A stretch of 64,000 nt of DNA, from NCBI GenBank assembly GCA_045542595.1, contig JAZQLI010000023.1, forward strand, positions 5,975 to 69,974, written 5' to 3'. Made by a program: the position numbers and the translations under genes. The notes under the pieces were generated by a model, which was given only the letters and a program-made list of their open reading frames with translations, was not told the DNA's origin and ran no database searches. This DNA is from Scatosoma sp045542595. GTDB taxonomy: Bacteria > Bacillota > Clostridia > Christensenellales > Borkfalkiaceae. This document shows, in pieces, positions 1 to 8,124 of this stretch (position 1 is its first letter; each line of letters opens with the position of its first letter).

Positions 1-728
1 TCCGGCCCGCCGATTTCAAACCTGCCCGTGGGGTTGATATAAAACTTCGTATTTTCGTCCATTAAATTTGCAGGGATAATTTCGTCGATAACCAATTTTT
101 TAATGTCTTCGTGAATGGTGCTTTGCTCCACCTGTGCATTGTGTTGGGTAGAAACGACTACCGTATCCACGCGCTTTGCCACGCCGTCTACGTATTCCAC
201 CGTTACTTGCGTTTTTCCGTCGGGGCGCAAGTAGGGTAATATTCCCTGTTTTCTCACGTCGGTAAGGCGTTTAGCCAGTCTGTGAGAAAGGGAAAGTGTC
301 AAAGGCATCAACTCTTTGGTTTCACGGCAGGCATAGCCGAACATCATACCTTGGTCGCCTGCGCCAAGTTGGTTAGCCTCGTCGCCGCCTTCCGTCTTTT
401 TCTCCAACGACGCGTTTACGCCCATCGCAATATCGGGCGATTGCGTATGTATCGCAATGATAATTTTACATTTATCGTACGCAAACGTACCGAAATCGTA
501 ACCGATTTCTTTAATGATTTCCCTTGCTTTTTCTTCATAGTTTACGTTTGCCGTAGTGGTTACTTCGCCCATAATTAAAAGAGTATCGTACGCCGCGGAA
601 CATTCTATTGCTGCACGCGCCGTGGGGTCTACGGATAAAATCGCGTCTAAAATACCGTCGGAAATATTATCGCAAACCTTATCGGGATGTCCTTCGGTAA
701 CGCTTTCACTAGTGAAAAACTTTCTCAT
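1..728 (-). CDS. metK: S-adenosylmethionine synthetase, N-terminal part (runs off the window)
   Basis: Makes S-adenosylmethionine from methionine and ATP in the cytosol. I translated it from the minus strand: it starts MRKFFTSESVTEGHPDKVCD, which is the family's N-terminus with the ATP-binding GHPDK motif. The GAGDQGMMFGYA loop that covers the active site is at about residues 119-130. About 242 residues are visible and the C-terminal third lies beyond base 1. The ATG at 726-728 is preceded by an AGAAGGA ribosome site. The promoter at 772-800 leaves a leader of only about 37 nt, so there is no room for a SAM riboswitch. It is divergent from the radical SAM gene. Confidence 0.96.
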   Translation of the reverse strand, partial: MRKFFTSESVTEGHPDKVCDNISDGILDAILSVDPTARAAIECSAAYDTLLIMGEVTTTANVNYEEKAREIIKEIGYDFGTFAYDKCKIIIAIHTQSPDIAMGVNASLEKKTEGGDEANQLGAGDQGMMFGYACRETKELMPLTLSLSHRLAKRLTDVRKQGILPYLRPDGKTQVTVEYVDGVAKRVDTVVVSTQHNAQVEQSTIHEDIKKLVIDEIIPANLMDENTKFYINPTGRFEIGGP

Positions 729-771
729 AAAAAAATCCTTCTTCTATCGTAATTGTTTATTCTACCAAAGT

Positions 772-800
772 ATTATACCCCTTTTTTAACGGCTTGTCAA
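772..800 (-). promoter_or_regulatory. metK promoter
   Basis: On the minus strand TTGACA (795-800) and TATAAT (772-777) are separated by 17 bp, a consensus housekeeping-sigma promoter. It lies back to back with the rightward radical SAM promoter at 821-849. Confidence 0.85.
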
Positions 801-820
801 GTTATTCATAGGGAAGTTGG

Positions 821-849
821 TTGCAAAAAACAATCGGTTGTGGTATAAT
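821..849 (+). promoter_or_regulatory. promoter of the PflA-like radical SAM gene
   Basis: TTGCAA (821-826), 17 bp, TATAAT (844-849). The expected transcription start is about base 856, two bases before the ATG at 858, so the mRNA would be essentially leaderless. No Shine-Dalgarno sequence is visible. Confidence 0.75.
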
Positions 850-857
850 ATACGCAT

Positions 858-1751
858 ATGGACATCTATACAAGTATGCAAAGTATGCAAAACTGCAAAT
901 TATGCCCCGTAGAATGCGGAGCGAACCGTTTGACGAGCGTAGGCGCTTGCGGCGTTTTGGGCGTGGACAGTGTAAAAATAGCCAAATATTATTTACACCC
1001 GTTTGAAGAACCGTGCATCTCCTTTCAAAACGGCAGCGGCACTATCTTTTTTTGCGGCTGCAATTTGCGTTGTGCCTTTTGTCAAAATTTCGAAGTATCG
1101 CGCGTGGAGCGCGGCAAAGACGTTACGCCCCGTCAGCTTGCGGATATCTTTCAACAGCTGGAAGAAATGGGCGCGGAGAATATCTCCCTTGTTACCCCTT
1201 CGCATATCGTTCCTTTTTTAGAAAAAGCGTTTGCGCTTTATCAACCGAACATTCCCGTTGTGTATAATAGTAGCGGCTATGAAAAGGTAGAAACGTTGCA
1301 ACGTATCGACAAATTTGTGGATATTTATTTGCCCGATATGAAATTTTATTCCCCTGCCCTTTCCAAACGGTACTTAGGCAAGGACGATTATTTCCATTAC
1401 GCAAGCCAAGCCATCGCCTTTATGGCGAAAAAGCCGCTTAAAATGACAAACGACGGAAAAATGCTTTCGGGGTGTATCGTGCGGCATCTCGTTATGCCCC
1501 TTTGTTCTGCCGATTGTAAAAATATTTTAAAATGGTTTGCAAACACCTTGCCGCCTACTACGTATTTAAGTTTAATGAGTCAATATACGCCGTTTGGCGA
1601 TATACAAAATTTCCCCGAACTATCGCGCAAAATTACGGTTCGAGAATACGAAACCGCCGTGCAAACCGCGTTCGATTTAGGCATTAAAAACCTGTTCGTG
1701 CAAGAGCGCAGTTCCGCCAAGCAATCGTATATCCCCGTTTGGGATTACTAA
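858..1751 (+). CDS. Radical SAM protein of the PflA-like (COG1313) family
   Basis: Predicted iron-sulfur enzyme that cleaves S-adenosylmethionine to a 5'-deoxyadenosyl radical; the substrate is unknown. The cluster motif C-x3-C-x2-C is Cys68, Cys72 and Cys75 (CGCNLRCAFCQN). An extra Cys set (Cys13, Cys16, Cys20, Cys31) ahead of it is typical of this 'putative pyruvate formate-lyase activating enzyme' family rather than of true PflA. Length of 297 residues is normal. I kept the first ATG because the promoter places the transcript start beside it; later Met codons 7 and 10 have no ribosome site either. No glycyl-radical enzyme is nearby, so an activase role is not supported by context. Confidence 0.85.
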   Translation: MDIYTSMQSMQNCKLCPVECGANRLTSVGACGVLGVDSVKIAKYYLHPFEEPCISFQNGSGTIFFCGCNLRCAFCQNFEVSRVERGKDVTPRQLADIFQQLEEMGAENISLVTPSHIVPFLEKAFALYQPNIPVVYNSSGYEKVETLQRIDKFVDIYLPDMKFYSPALSKRYLGKDDYFHYASQAIAFMAKKPLKMTNDGKMLSGCIVRHLVMPLCSADCKNILKWFANTLPPTTYLSLMSQYTPFGDIQNFPELSRKITVREYETAVQTAFDLGIKNLFVQERSSAKQSYIPVWDY

Positions 1752-1910
1752 TAATAAACCCGTACCTGCCTACCTGTTTTTGTCGAAAATAGTCGATTTT
1801 AAACGAACGATAGCGGCAGTCAGCCGTGCCGCGCGTGCAGGATTTGCCGTAGTAAGTTCCCTTTCCCATTCTTTAATTTTTAGTAAATTTTTTTGCGTAT
1901 TCATATAAAA

Positions 1911-1926
1911 TATATTGCGCAATATA
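1911..1926. promoter_or_regulatory. 16-bp perfect palindrome upstream of the ABC-F gene
   Basis: TATATTGCGCAATATA is a perfect inverted repeat immediately before the AAGGAG ribosome site of the ABC-F gene. It could be an operator or a small hairpin that affects translation. Nothing else in the sequence shows which. Confidence 0.35.
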
Positions 1927-1936
1927 AGGAGTTTTT

Positions 1937-3832
1937 ATGCTGATTTCCGCAGACAAGGTATCGTTTGGTTTCAACGGCGGCTCGCTGCTGCAAAACGTAT
2001 CGTTTACGCTAAACGAAAGCGAACGCGTAGGGCTTATCGGCGGCAACGGCGAAGGCAAAACGACGTTGATTCGCTTACTTTTGGGCGAGTTAGAATGCGA
2101 AAGCGGCGTACTTTCCCGCAAAAACGGCACGCGTATCGGCTATCTTGCGCAAAACGGCGGATACGATTCGCAAAAGGAAATTTGGGAAGAAATGCGTGAA
2201 GTGTTTGCGGAAGATATCCGTGCGATAGAAGCACTCCGCGACGTAGAAAAAGCCATTTCCGTTACGCAAGAAAACACTTCGCAATACCGCGCTTTAAGCG
2301 CAAAATACGAAACGCTGAACAAGCGCATCGCCGCACGCGACGGCTATCTTTGGGAAGTGAAAATTCGCACCGTATTAAACGGTATGGGTTTTGAAAACAA
2401 CTATCATCAACGCATTGATACTATGTCGGGCGGAGAGAAAACTCGCTTAAAATTATGCCGTTTGTTGTTGGAAGAGCCCGATTTGCTGATTTTGGACGAA
2501 CCGACCAACCACTTGGATATGAAAACTCTGTTTTGGCTGGAAGAGTATTTAACTTCCTTTAAAGGGGCTATTTTGGTGGTATCGCACGATAGATATTTTT
2601 TGGATAAGCTCGTTACGCAAATTTATGAATTAGAGCAAAAACAGCTGTCCGTTTTTAAAGGCAATTATACCAAATATAAAACGCTGAAAGCCGAAAAAGT
2701 AGCGCGGCTTTTAAAGGAATACGAAGCGCAACAGGAAGAACGCGCGCGTTTACAAGAATACGTAGATAAAAATTTGGTACGCGCGTCCACAACGAAAATG
2801 GCGCAATCGCGTAGAAAAGTTTTGGAAAAGATGGAACTTATCGAAAAGCCTGCACTTCCCCCTACGCCGCCACGCTTTGTGTTTTCTTACGCTGAAAAGC
2901 CGTATGAACGAGTGTTGGAAGTAAAAAATTTACACCTGTCCGCTGGCGAAAAAACGTTACTGAAAGACGCGTCGTTTACGCTGATGCGCGGAGAAAAATG
3001 CGCCGTCGTAGGCGATAACGGTACGGGAAAATCTACTCTTTTAAAGGTGTTGGTGCAAAATAAAAACCCGTCCGTGCACTTTGGTCGATTTGTCAAAATT
3101 GCCTTTTACGACCAGGAAAACGCCAACCTTGATAAAGACAATTCAGTACTCGACGAATTATGGGGTAGACACGTTACGTGGCAACAAACGCAAATTCGCT
3201 CTATTTTGGCACAGGCAGGGCTGCCTGCGGAAGATATGGATAAAAAAGTGCATATGCTTTCGGGCGGCGAACGGGCAAAGCTTGCCCTTGCCGTATTTGC
3301 TTGCGAAAACGGCAATACGTTATTTTTGGACGAACCCACCAACCATCTCGATTTAGCGGCAAGAGAAAGTTTGGAAAGCGCGCTGAAAGCGTTTGACGGT
3401 ACGGTATTGTTCGTTTCTCACGACCGATATTTTATCAATGCCTTGGCAGGGAAAATAATAGAGCTTGAAGGCGGCGAACTGCTTTCGTTTGCAGGCAATT
3501 ACGACGATTTCACGTGTTATAAAAACAAAGTAAAAGCACAAGACAACGAAAATGAACGCATACCTGCCCCCACTCTTTCGCAATCAAACACGAAATCGGG
3601 ATATTACAAAAGCAAAGAAGAACGCGCGCAGGATGCGCGTAAGCGTACGCGTATAAAAAAGATAGAAGACGAAATTACTGCGCTTGAAGAAGAAAACGAT
3701 TCCGTCAACGCCGAAATTTCCACCCCTGAAGTGGCGACAAATTTCCCCCTTTTAACCGAAAAATGCAATCGCCTTGACGCCATTAAAACTCGCCTCGACG
3801 AATTGTACGCCGAATACGAAACTCTCCTTTAA
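1937..3832 (+). CDS. ABC-F family ATPase (ribosome-associated, Uup/YdiF-like)
   Basis: Soluble protein with two ABC ATPase domains and no membrane segment, the hallmark of ABC-F translation factors that bind the ribosomal E site. Domain 1 has Walker A GGNGEGKTT at residues 35-43, signature MSGGE and Walker B LLILDEPTNHLD. Domain 2 has Walker A GDNGTGKST near residue 360, LSGGE and LFLDEPTNHLD. A charged linker separates the domains, and a C-terminal coiled coil (about residues 555-630) matches the Uup/YdiF type. The start has AAGGAG five bases upstream. Some relatives give ribosome-protection antibiotic resistance, but the sequence alone does not show that here. Confidence 0.93.
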   Translation: MLISADKVSFGFNGGSLLQNVSFTLNESERVGLIGGNGEGKTTLIRLLLGELECESGVLSRKNGTRIGYLAQNGGYDSQKEIWEEMREVFAEDIRAIEALRDVEKAISVTQENTSQYRALSAKYETLNKRIAARDGYLWEVKIRTVLNGMGFENNYHQRIDTMSGGEKTRLKLCRLLLEEPDLLILDEPTNHLDMKTLFWLEEYLTSFKGAILVVSHDRYFLDKLVTQIYELEQKQLSVFKGNYTKYKTLKAEKVARLLKEYEAQQEERARLQEYVDKNLVRASTTKMAQSRRKVLEKMELIEKPALPPTPPRFVFSYAEKPYERVLEVKNLHLSAGEKTLLKDASFTLMRGEKCAVVGDNGTGKSTLLKVLVQNKNPSVHFGRFVKIAFYDQENANLDKDNSVLDELWGRHVTWQQTQIRSILAQAGLPAEDMDKKVHMLSGGERAKLALAVFACENGNTLFLDEPTNHLDLAARESLESALKAFDGTVLFVSHDRYFINALAGKIIELEGGELLSFAGNYDDFTCYKNKVKAQDNENERIPAPTLSQSNTKSGYYKSKEERAQDARKRTRIKKIEDEITALEEENDSVNAEISTPEVATNFPLLTEKCNRLDAIKTRLDELYAEYETLL

Positions 3833-3861
3833 AAATTTTTCGCAATTTTTCCTAAAATCCC

Positions 3862-3890
3862 TTGACAAACTCCTTGATATGTGATATTAT
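3862..3890 (+). promoter_or_regulatory. promoter of the SPFH/RHH pair
   Basis: TTGACA (3862-3867), 17 bp, TATTAT (3885-3890). It lies 30 bases after the ABC-F stop codon, so the SPFH gene has its own transcript. Confidence 0.8.
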
Positions 3891-3926
3891 TTTGATATCA
3901 AAACCATACAGGAGGTTAAGTTGGTT

Positions 3927-4955
3927 ATGGAAGAAATTTTATTAAAGAACAAGAAAAACGGTATGCGTACGTTGCTGGTATGTATCGCACTCGAAATATT
4001 ATGTGTTGCCGGTATGATAGGCGGCGGCATTATATTAGAACAAGCGCCGCAAATTTCCGCACTCGGAACGGTGTTGCTTGTAGTGAGCATACTTGCCGCT
4101 TGCGTAGTATGGATTCCGCTTGTCGGTTTGCGCGTATTAAAGCCGCAAGAAGCGTTAGCGCTTACTTTATTCGGTAAATACATAGGTACAATTAAGGGCG
4201 AAGGCTTTTACTCTATCAATCCTTTCTGTGTAGCGGTAAACCCTGCGGCGCAAACAAAACTCAATCAAAGCGGCGACGTAAAGCACTCGCAAGCGCAACC
4301 TGCGACAAATAATGAAATGAATTTGTCGTTTGAAATTCCTAATAAGAAGCTTTCGCTTAAAATTATGACTCTTAATAATAACCGTCAAAAGGTGAACGAT
4401 TGCTTGGGCAACCCCGTAGAAATAGGCATTGCGGTTATGTGGCGTATCGTAGACACGGCAAAAGCGGTGTTTAACGTAGATAATTATAAGGAATATTTAT
4501 CCTTGCAGTGTGATAGCGCGCTTAGAAATATCGTACGTATTTACCCCTACGACGTAGCTCCCGGAGTGGATACTACAGGCGACGGCATTGAAGACGACGG
4601 CAGCTTGCGCGGTTCAAGTGAAATTGTAGCTTCGCGTATTCGCGACGAAATTCAAAGCAAAGTAGACGAGGCCGGCTTGGAAATTATCGAAGCGAGAATT
4701 ACCTATTTGGCATACGCACCCGAAATTGCCGCGGTTATGTTGCAACGCCAACAAGCTTCCGCTATTATCGACGCAAGAAAAATGATTGTCGACGGTGCGG
4801 TTGGTATGGTGGAAATGGCGCTGGAGCGCTTAAAAGACGGCGGCTTGGTACAGCTTGACGAAGAGAGAAAAGCGGCTATGGTTTCCAACCTTTTGGTGGT
4901 GCTTTGTGGCAACCACGACGCACAACCCGTAGTAAATACCAGCAGCTTATATTAA
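3927..4955 (+). CDS. SPFH (band 7/prohibitin-type) domain membrane protein
   Basis: Predicted membrane scaffold protein. Two hydrophobic segments near the N-terminus (about residues 15-35 and 45-65) anchor it. They are followed by the SPFH core, recognisable by PQEALALTLFGKYIGT, the AVMWRIVDTAKAVF region and the DEAGLEIIEARITYLAYAPEIA helix. The C-terminal half is helical and fits oligomerisation. A TTG at 3921 is an alternative start and sits closer to the GGAGG site at 3911-3915; I prefer the ATG. It is followed 77 bases later by a small ribbon-helix-helix gene before the shared terminator, so the two are probably one transcript. Confidence 0.85.
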   Translation: MEEILLKNKKNGMRTLLVCIALEILCVAGMIGGGIILEQAPQISALGTVLLVVSILAACVVWIPLVGLRVLKPQEALALTLFGKYIGTIKGEGFYSINPFCVAVNPAAQTKLNQSGDVKHSQAQPATNNEMNLSFEIPNKKLSLKIMTLNNNRQKVNDCLGNPVEIGIAVMWRIVDTAKAVFNVDNYKEYLSLQCDSALRNIVRIYPYDVAPGVDTTGDGIEDDGSLRGSSEIVASRIRDEIQSKVDEAGLEIIEARITYLAYAPEIAAVMLQRQQASAIIDARKMIVDGAVGMVEMALERLKDGGLVQLDEERKAAMVSNLLVVLCGNHDAQPVVNTSSLY

Positions 4956-5032
4956 AATTTATAAAGCAGTTGTGGCGTATGCCGCAAAGCGTTTAGCATA
5001 AACGCTCTAAAAAAATCAGGCAGGTAAAAGAT

Positions 5033-5236
5033 ATGAATGATAACCAGAAAAAACAACTCCCCTTGCGATTATCGCCCAAACTGTATAACGCCATTGCGGC
5101 ATGGGCGGAAGACGATTTTCGCTCGGTAAACGGACAAATCGAATACCTGTTATCAGAGTGCGTGCGCCAACGCAAGAAAAACGGGAAATACGTTTCGGAT
5201 GAAATGGACGTCCCGCCCGAGTTGGATATTTCGTAA
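5033..5236 (+). CDS. Small ribbon-helix-helix (Arc-like) DNA-binding protein
   Basis: 67 residues. The segment KKQLPLRLSPKLYNAIAAWA followed by a helix NGQIEYLLSECVRQRKK is the beta-strand/helix/helix layout of Arc/MetJ-type RHH dimers, where the LPLRL strand reads the DNA major groove. An AGG-type ribosome site precedes the ATG. It lies between the SPFH gene and a strong terminator. RHH proteins are often antitoxins or autorepressors, but no toxin gene is adjacent; the partner here is a membrane protein. Confidence 0.75.
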   Translation: MNDNQKKQLPLRLSPKLYNAIAAWAEDDFRSVNGQIEYLLSECVRQRKKNGKYVSDEMDVPPELDIS

Positions 5237-5257
5237 AAAACCATATAATAGCGGTAG

Positions 5258-5302
5258 CGGCTTTCCCCTATTTTTTAAGGAAAGCCGTTTGTTTTTATTT
5301 TT
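5258..5302 (+). terminator. terminator of the SPFH/RHH transcript
   Basis: Stem CGGCTTTCC (5258-5266) pairs with GGAAAGCCG (5279-5287), followed by a T-rich tract. Confidence 0.85.
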
Positions 5303-5316
5303 ACGTGAAAAAAATA

Positions 5317-5344
5317 TTGACTTTTTGTAAAATTTGAGTATAAT
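5317..5344 (+). promoter_or_regulatory. tRNA-Ser promoter
   Basis: TTGACT (5317-5322), 16 bp, TATAAT (5339-5344), about 70 bases before the mature tRNA. Confidence 0.75.
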
Positions 5345-5418
5345 GGAAAGAGTGAGCGGCGTTATGCAAACGCGGCGGTCTTTAGAAAATTTAAAACCTT
5401 ACAATTTAATCGTTCAAT

Positions 5419-5506
5419 GCAGAGATGGTAGAGTGGTCGATTGCGGCGGTCTTGAAAACCGTTGAAACGAGAGTTTCCGGGGGTTCGAATCCCTCTCTCT
5501 GCGCCA
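5419..5506 (+). tRNA. tRNA-Ser (anticodon UGA)
   Basis: The acceptor stem GCAGAGA (5419-5425) pairs with TCTCTGC (5496-5502), with discriminator G and an encoded CCA end. The anticodon loop CTTGAAA gives UGA, read as serine. The long variable arm and the GGTTCGAATCC T-arm are class II features expected for tRNA-Ser. It has its own promoter and terminator. Confidence 0.96.
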
Positions 5507-5507
5507 A

Positions 5508-5547
5508 AAACACGGAAATGGATTTTTTCTATTTTCGTGTTTTTTTG
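5508..5547 (+). terminator. tRNA-Ser terminator
   Basis: AACACGGAAAT pairs with ATTTTCGTGTT (one wobble) and runs into seven T residues. Confidence 0.8.
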
Positions 5548-5660
5548 TATACGGAAATAGAGAAAGCTTTGAGAGTAGGCGCTATTTTGCGCAAAGCATA
5601 CTCGAGAAAATTAAACCCCAAGATGATAAAAAAAGCCGTTTACGGCGTGATGGCGGTTAG

Positions 5661-5689
5661 TTGACAAATATTTACAAACGTGATACAAT
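5661..5689 (+). promoter_or_regulatory. promoter of the membrane-anchored protein gene
   Basis: TTGACA (5661-5666), 17 bp, TACAAT (5684-5689). Confidence 0.8.
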
Positions 5690-5719
5690 ATATCTATCTT
5701 CATTTTAAGTAGGTACATT

Positions 5720-6697
5720 ATGAGAAAAGTTCTTTCCGCACTCGGGAAAATTTTGTTTTGGATTGTCTTTGCTTTGGTTTGCATTATGCTTGCCGTGCGC
5801 TTGGTGGACTACGTAGCCTTTTATTCGTTCTATTCTAAAGCGCAATCGGTATATGCAATGCCCGGCATCAACGAAAATTACGTACCGCAAGGGTTTGATT
5901 ACGACGAAGAAACGGGCAAGTATTTAACGACGGGCTATATGAGTGATAAAACCGCTTCTCGCGTATACGTATTCGACGATAACGGCGAAAGCTATTACAC
6001 GCAATTATTGAAGGAAAACGGCAATAAGTACACGGGACACACGGGCGGAATCGCGCATTTTAAAGACTGGTTATATATCACGGGCGGCGACGGAATCGAC
6101 GTGTTTTCCTACGCGGACGTGAAAGCGGGTAAAACTACCGTAAAAATGCAAGGCGACGTAAAAACGCATAACGACCCTGCCTACTGCTATATTTATAACG
6201 GATATTTATTTGCAGGCTCGTATTTCTACGAAACGGACGAAGTAGAAGCGCAAGAGCACGTTACCACTCCTAACGGCAATAAAAACACCGCGATTATTAC
6301 CGTATTCAAATTAGACGAAACGCAGCCGTTTGGCATCGACCCTACTCTTCGTGCCGTCATTTCCACAAAAGACAGAGCGCAGGGTATGTGCTTTACCGAC
6401 GACGGGGATTTGGTGCTTTCCACTTCGTCGGGGTTAAGCATTTCACAGCTTACCGTATACGACGTATCCGATTTAGAGCAATCACAAGGGGATATCGACG
6501 GAGAGTTTTCCATTGCCGCGCCTTGGTATTATTTAGAAGATAACGACGTAAAAACGGTAATCAGCGCACCGCCGATGAGTGAAGAAATCGTTTACAGAAA
6601 CGGCAAGTTTTATATTATGAACGAATCGGCTTGCAATAAATATATTTTCGGCAAATTTACCACGGGTTGGTGGATTTACGCTTACGAATATAAATAA
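5720..6697 (+). CDS. Membrane-anchored extracytoplasmic protein of unknown function
   Basis: 325 residues that I do not recognise as a named family. One N-terminal hydrophobic helix (about residues 8-28) fits a signal anchor, leaving roughly 290 residues outside the membrane. The exposed part has repeated short beta-rich blocks such as YVPQGFDYDEETGKYLTTGY, GGIAHFKDWLYITGGDGI and AQGMCFTDDGDLVLSTSSG. These resemble the blades of a beta-propeller, but I infer this only from the pattern. It is a single-gene transcript with its own promoter and a strong terminator. A sensing or binding role outside the cell is possible; no catalytic motif is visible. Confidence 0.75.
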   Translation: MRKVLSALGKILFWIVFALVCIMLAVRLVDYVAFYSFYSKAQSVYAMPGINENYVPQGFDYDEETGKYLTTGYMSDKTASRVYVFDDNGESYYTQLLKENGNKYTGHTGGIAHFKDWLYITGGDGIDVFSYADVKAGKTTVKMQGDVKTHNDPAYCYIYNGYLFAGSYFYETDEVEAQEHVTTPNGNKNTAIITVFKLDETQPFGIDPTLRAVISTKDRAQGMCFTDDGDLVLSTSSGLSISQLTVYDVSDLEQSQGDIDGEFSIAAPWYYLEDNDVKTVISAPPMSEEIVYRNGKFYIMNESACNKYIFGKFTTGWWIYAYEYK

Positions 6698-6710
6698 GAT
6701 TTCTCACATA

Positions 6711-6747
6711 AAAACACCGCAAACGGAAGTTCCGTTTGCGGTGTTTT
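6711..6747. terminator. bidirectional terminator
   Basis: A 17-bp perfect stem, AAAACACCGCAAACGGA (6711-6727) with its complement (6731-6747), lies between convergent genes. It has A and T tracts on both sides, so it can serve both. Confidence 0.9.
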
Positions 6748-6785
6748 CACATCAACGTCGCGGTATAGCGACGTTGTTACGTTCT

Positions 6786-7661
6786 CTATGACAATATTGC
6801 GGTGGCGATAATTCCTATCGCAACACCAACCCATTGCCACCATTTCAATTTTTCTCTAAACGCAAGTACCGAAAAACAGGTTGTAATAATCAAGCCGCCA
6901 ACGGCTATCGTGGGATAGATAAGCGTAGGCGAAAGACTGGACACCGCCATTAGCATAACGAATACGTTTAAAAATACGTTCCCTACCGCCGCCCCTATCG
7001 GCCAGTACCATTCCTTTTTTAATAACACTCTCGTATCCGATTTATCGCTTTTTGCATATACTGCAAACCCAACTATTGCCGAACAAAGCGTTGCAAACAG
7101 CATCAGCATATTACCGTGCGCGCCGTTAAACTGCGTTTGTTGCATACGTTGCGTTATCGTGCAGCCCGTATTCCCCACAAATGAAATCAAGCAAAAAAGC
7201 AACCATTTCCACGAAAGTTTTTTATTCGCTTCGCCTTCTTTTTTGCCTGTATATAAACAAAGCCATAACGCAAACGCCACTAATACCAAGCCTACGCCCA
7301 CCTTCCAAGTGAACGGTGCGTTCCAAAATATAATCCCCCAAATGCTTACCGCCAAAAGCGAACTTTGGGCAATGAGCGAAGTAACCACTACCGAGCCCGT
7401 TTTTAACGCAAAAATCCGCCCAATCATACCCATTGCGTAAAAAACGGCAAAAGCGAGCGAATAGGGCAACACCGCAACATCAAAACTAGGATTGATTGCA
7501 AAAAGCACGCACCATAAAAGGAATACCGCGCACAGTTGCACAAACCCGTATAAAGCGGATGCGTCCTTTTTATCTGTAGTTCGTCGAGAATAATAACCGC
7601 CTAAAATTCCCGTAGACGAAACACATAATACCGATATTATCAAATAAACGTATTCTATCAT
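6786..7661 (-). CDS. DMT-superfamily (EamA-like) permease
   Basis: 291 residues with about ten hydrophobic segments arranged as two similar halves of five, the EamA/drug-metabolite transporter plan. The second half ends in the typical FREKLKWWQWVGVAIGIIATAILS. It would move a small metabolite across the cytoplasmic membrane; the substrate cannot be read from the sequence. The ATG is preceded by AGAGAG and the promoter at 7682-7710. It stands alone between terminators. Confidence 0.82.
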   Translation of the reverse strand: MIEYVYLIISVLCVSSTGILGGYYSRRTTDKKDASALYGFVQLCAVFLLWCVLFAINPSFDVAVLPYSLAFAVFYAMGMIGRIFALKTGSVVVTSLIAQSSLLAVSIWGIIFWNAPFTWKVGVGLVLVAFALWLCLYTGKKEGEANKKLSWKWLLFCLISFVGNTGCTITQRMQQTQFNGAHGNMLMLFATLCSAIVGFAVYAKSDKSDTRVLLKKEWYWPIGAAVGNVFLNVFVMLMAVSSLSPTLIYPTIAVGGLIITTCFSVLAFREKLKWWQWVGVAIGIIATAILS

Positions 7662-7681
7662 AATTTTCTCTCTATTGGCTT

Positions 7682-7710
7682 ATTATATCATTTATTTAAA
7701 GAAATAGCAA
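7682..7710 (-). promoter_or_regulatory. promoter of the DMT permease
   Basis: On the minus strand TTGCTA (7705-7710), 17 bp, TATAAT (7682-7687). Confidence 0.65.
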
Positions 7711-7794
7711 TATAGATTTGTCTAAATCCTAAAAAATTAATATAGGATGCTTGTTGAAAATATTATAAGAATACGATTATACACCACCGTACGT

Positions 7795-7821
7795 AAAAAC
7801 ACGGCAGTCCGCCGTGTTTTT
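7795..7821 (-). terminator. terminator of the XRE regulator
   Basis: AAAAACACGGC pairs with GCCGTGTTTTT around the loop AGTCC. The stem begins inside the stop codon of the regulator. Confidence 0.85.
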
Positions 7822-8029
7822 ATACGTCCATCTTTACCCCGATAAGATAATCGGCACTAACGTTCAATTCCACGCAAATTTTCCGCAGCATTTCAATAGA
7901 CGGCTGACTTCTCCCCTTCTCCCAAGAATAGATACTGTCATCCGTCGTTTGTAAAATTTCCGCAAGTTGTTTTTGCGTAAGCTCGTTTTCCACCCTCAAT
8001 TCTTTCAACCGTTTTTCAAAGATATCCAT
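7820..8029 (-). CDS. XRE-family (Cro/CI-type HTH) transcriptional regulator
   Basis: 69 residues that consist almost only of an HTH_3 domain: KRLKELRVENELTQKQLAEI, then the recognition helix TTDDSIYSWEKGRSQPS, then LRKICVELNVSADYLIG. It is divergent from a Cys-rich gene. The 84-base gap holds two identical 15-bp palindromes, each placed in the spacer of a promoter, so autorepression and control of the neighbour are likely. There is no ribosome site before the ATG, and a TAAAAT -10 element ends six bases before it. The mRNA is therefore probably leaderless and weakly translated, as suits a repressor. Confidence 0.88.
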   Translation of the reverse strand: MDIFEKRLKELRVENELTQKQLAEILQTTDDSIYSWEKGRSQPSIEMLRKICVELNVSADYLIGVKMDV

Positions 8030-8035
8030 ATGTAT

Positions 8036-8092
8036 ATTTTACCGTAAAAATTACGGAAAAGTCTTGACAACCGTAAAAATTACGGCTATAAT
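8036..8092. promoter_or_regulatory. Divergent promoters with twin CCGTAAAAATTACGG operators
   Basis: The identical near-palindrome CCGTAAAAATTACGG occurs at 8042-8056 and 8071-8085, with centres 29 bp apart. The right copy sits exactly between TTGACA (8064-8069) and TATAAT (8087-8092) of the rightward promoter (17-bp spacer). The left copy lies next to a TAAAAT -10 box (8036-8041 on the minus strand) of the leftward promoter, whose -35 is weak. The layout is that of an autoregulated repressor with two operators. Confidence 0.85.
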
Positions 8093-8124
8093 ATATAGTA
8101 ATCTTTGTACGTGTGGAGAAAGCT

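Noticed and set aside
729..771. SAM riboswitch in front of metK
   Set aside because: The consensus promoter leaves a leader of about 37 nt, too short for any known SAM riboswitch.
1752..1936. Possible small gene between the radical SAM and ABC-F genes
   Set aside because: Only short frames without ribosome sites; just a promoter-like TATAAA and the 1911-1926 palindrome stand out.
5425..5664. 79-residue frame beginning MVEWSIAAVLKTVETRV
   Set aside because: It reads through the tRNA-Ser gene and its terminator; it is a by-product of the tRNA sequence.
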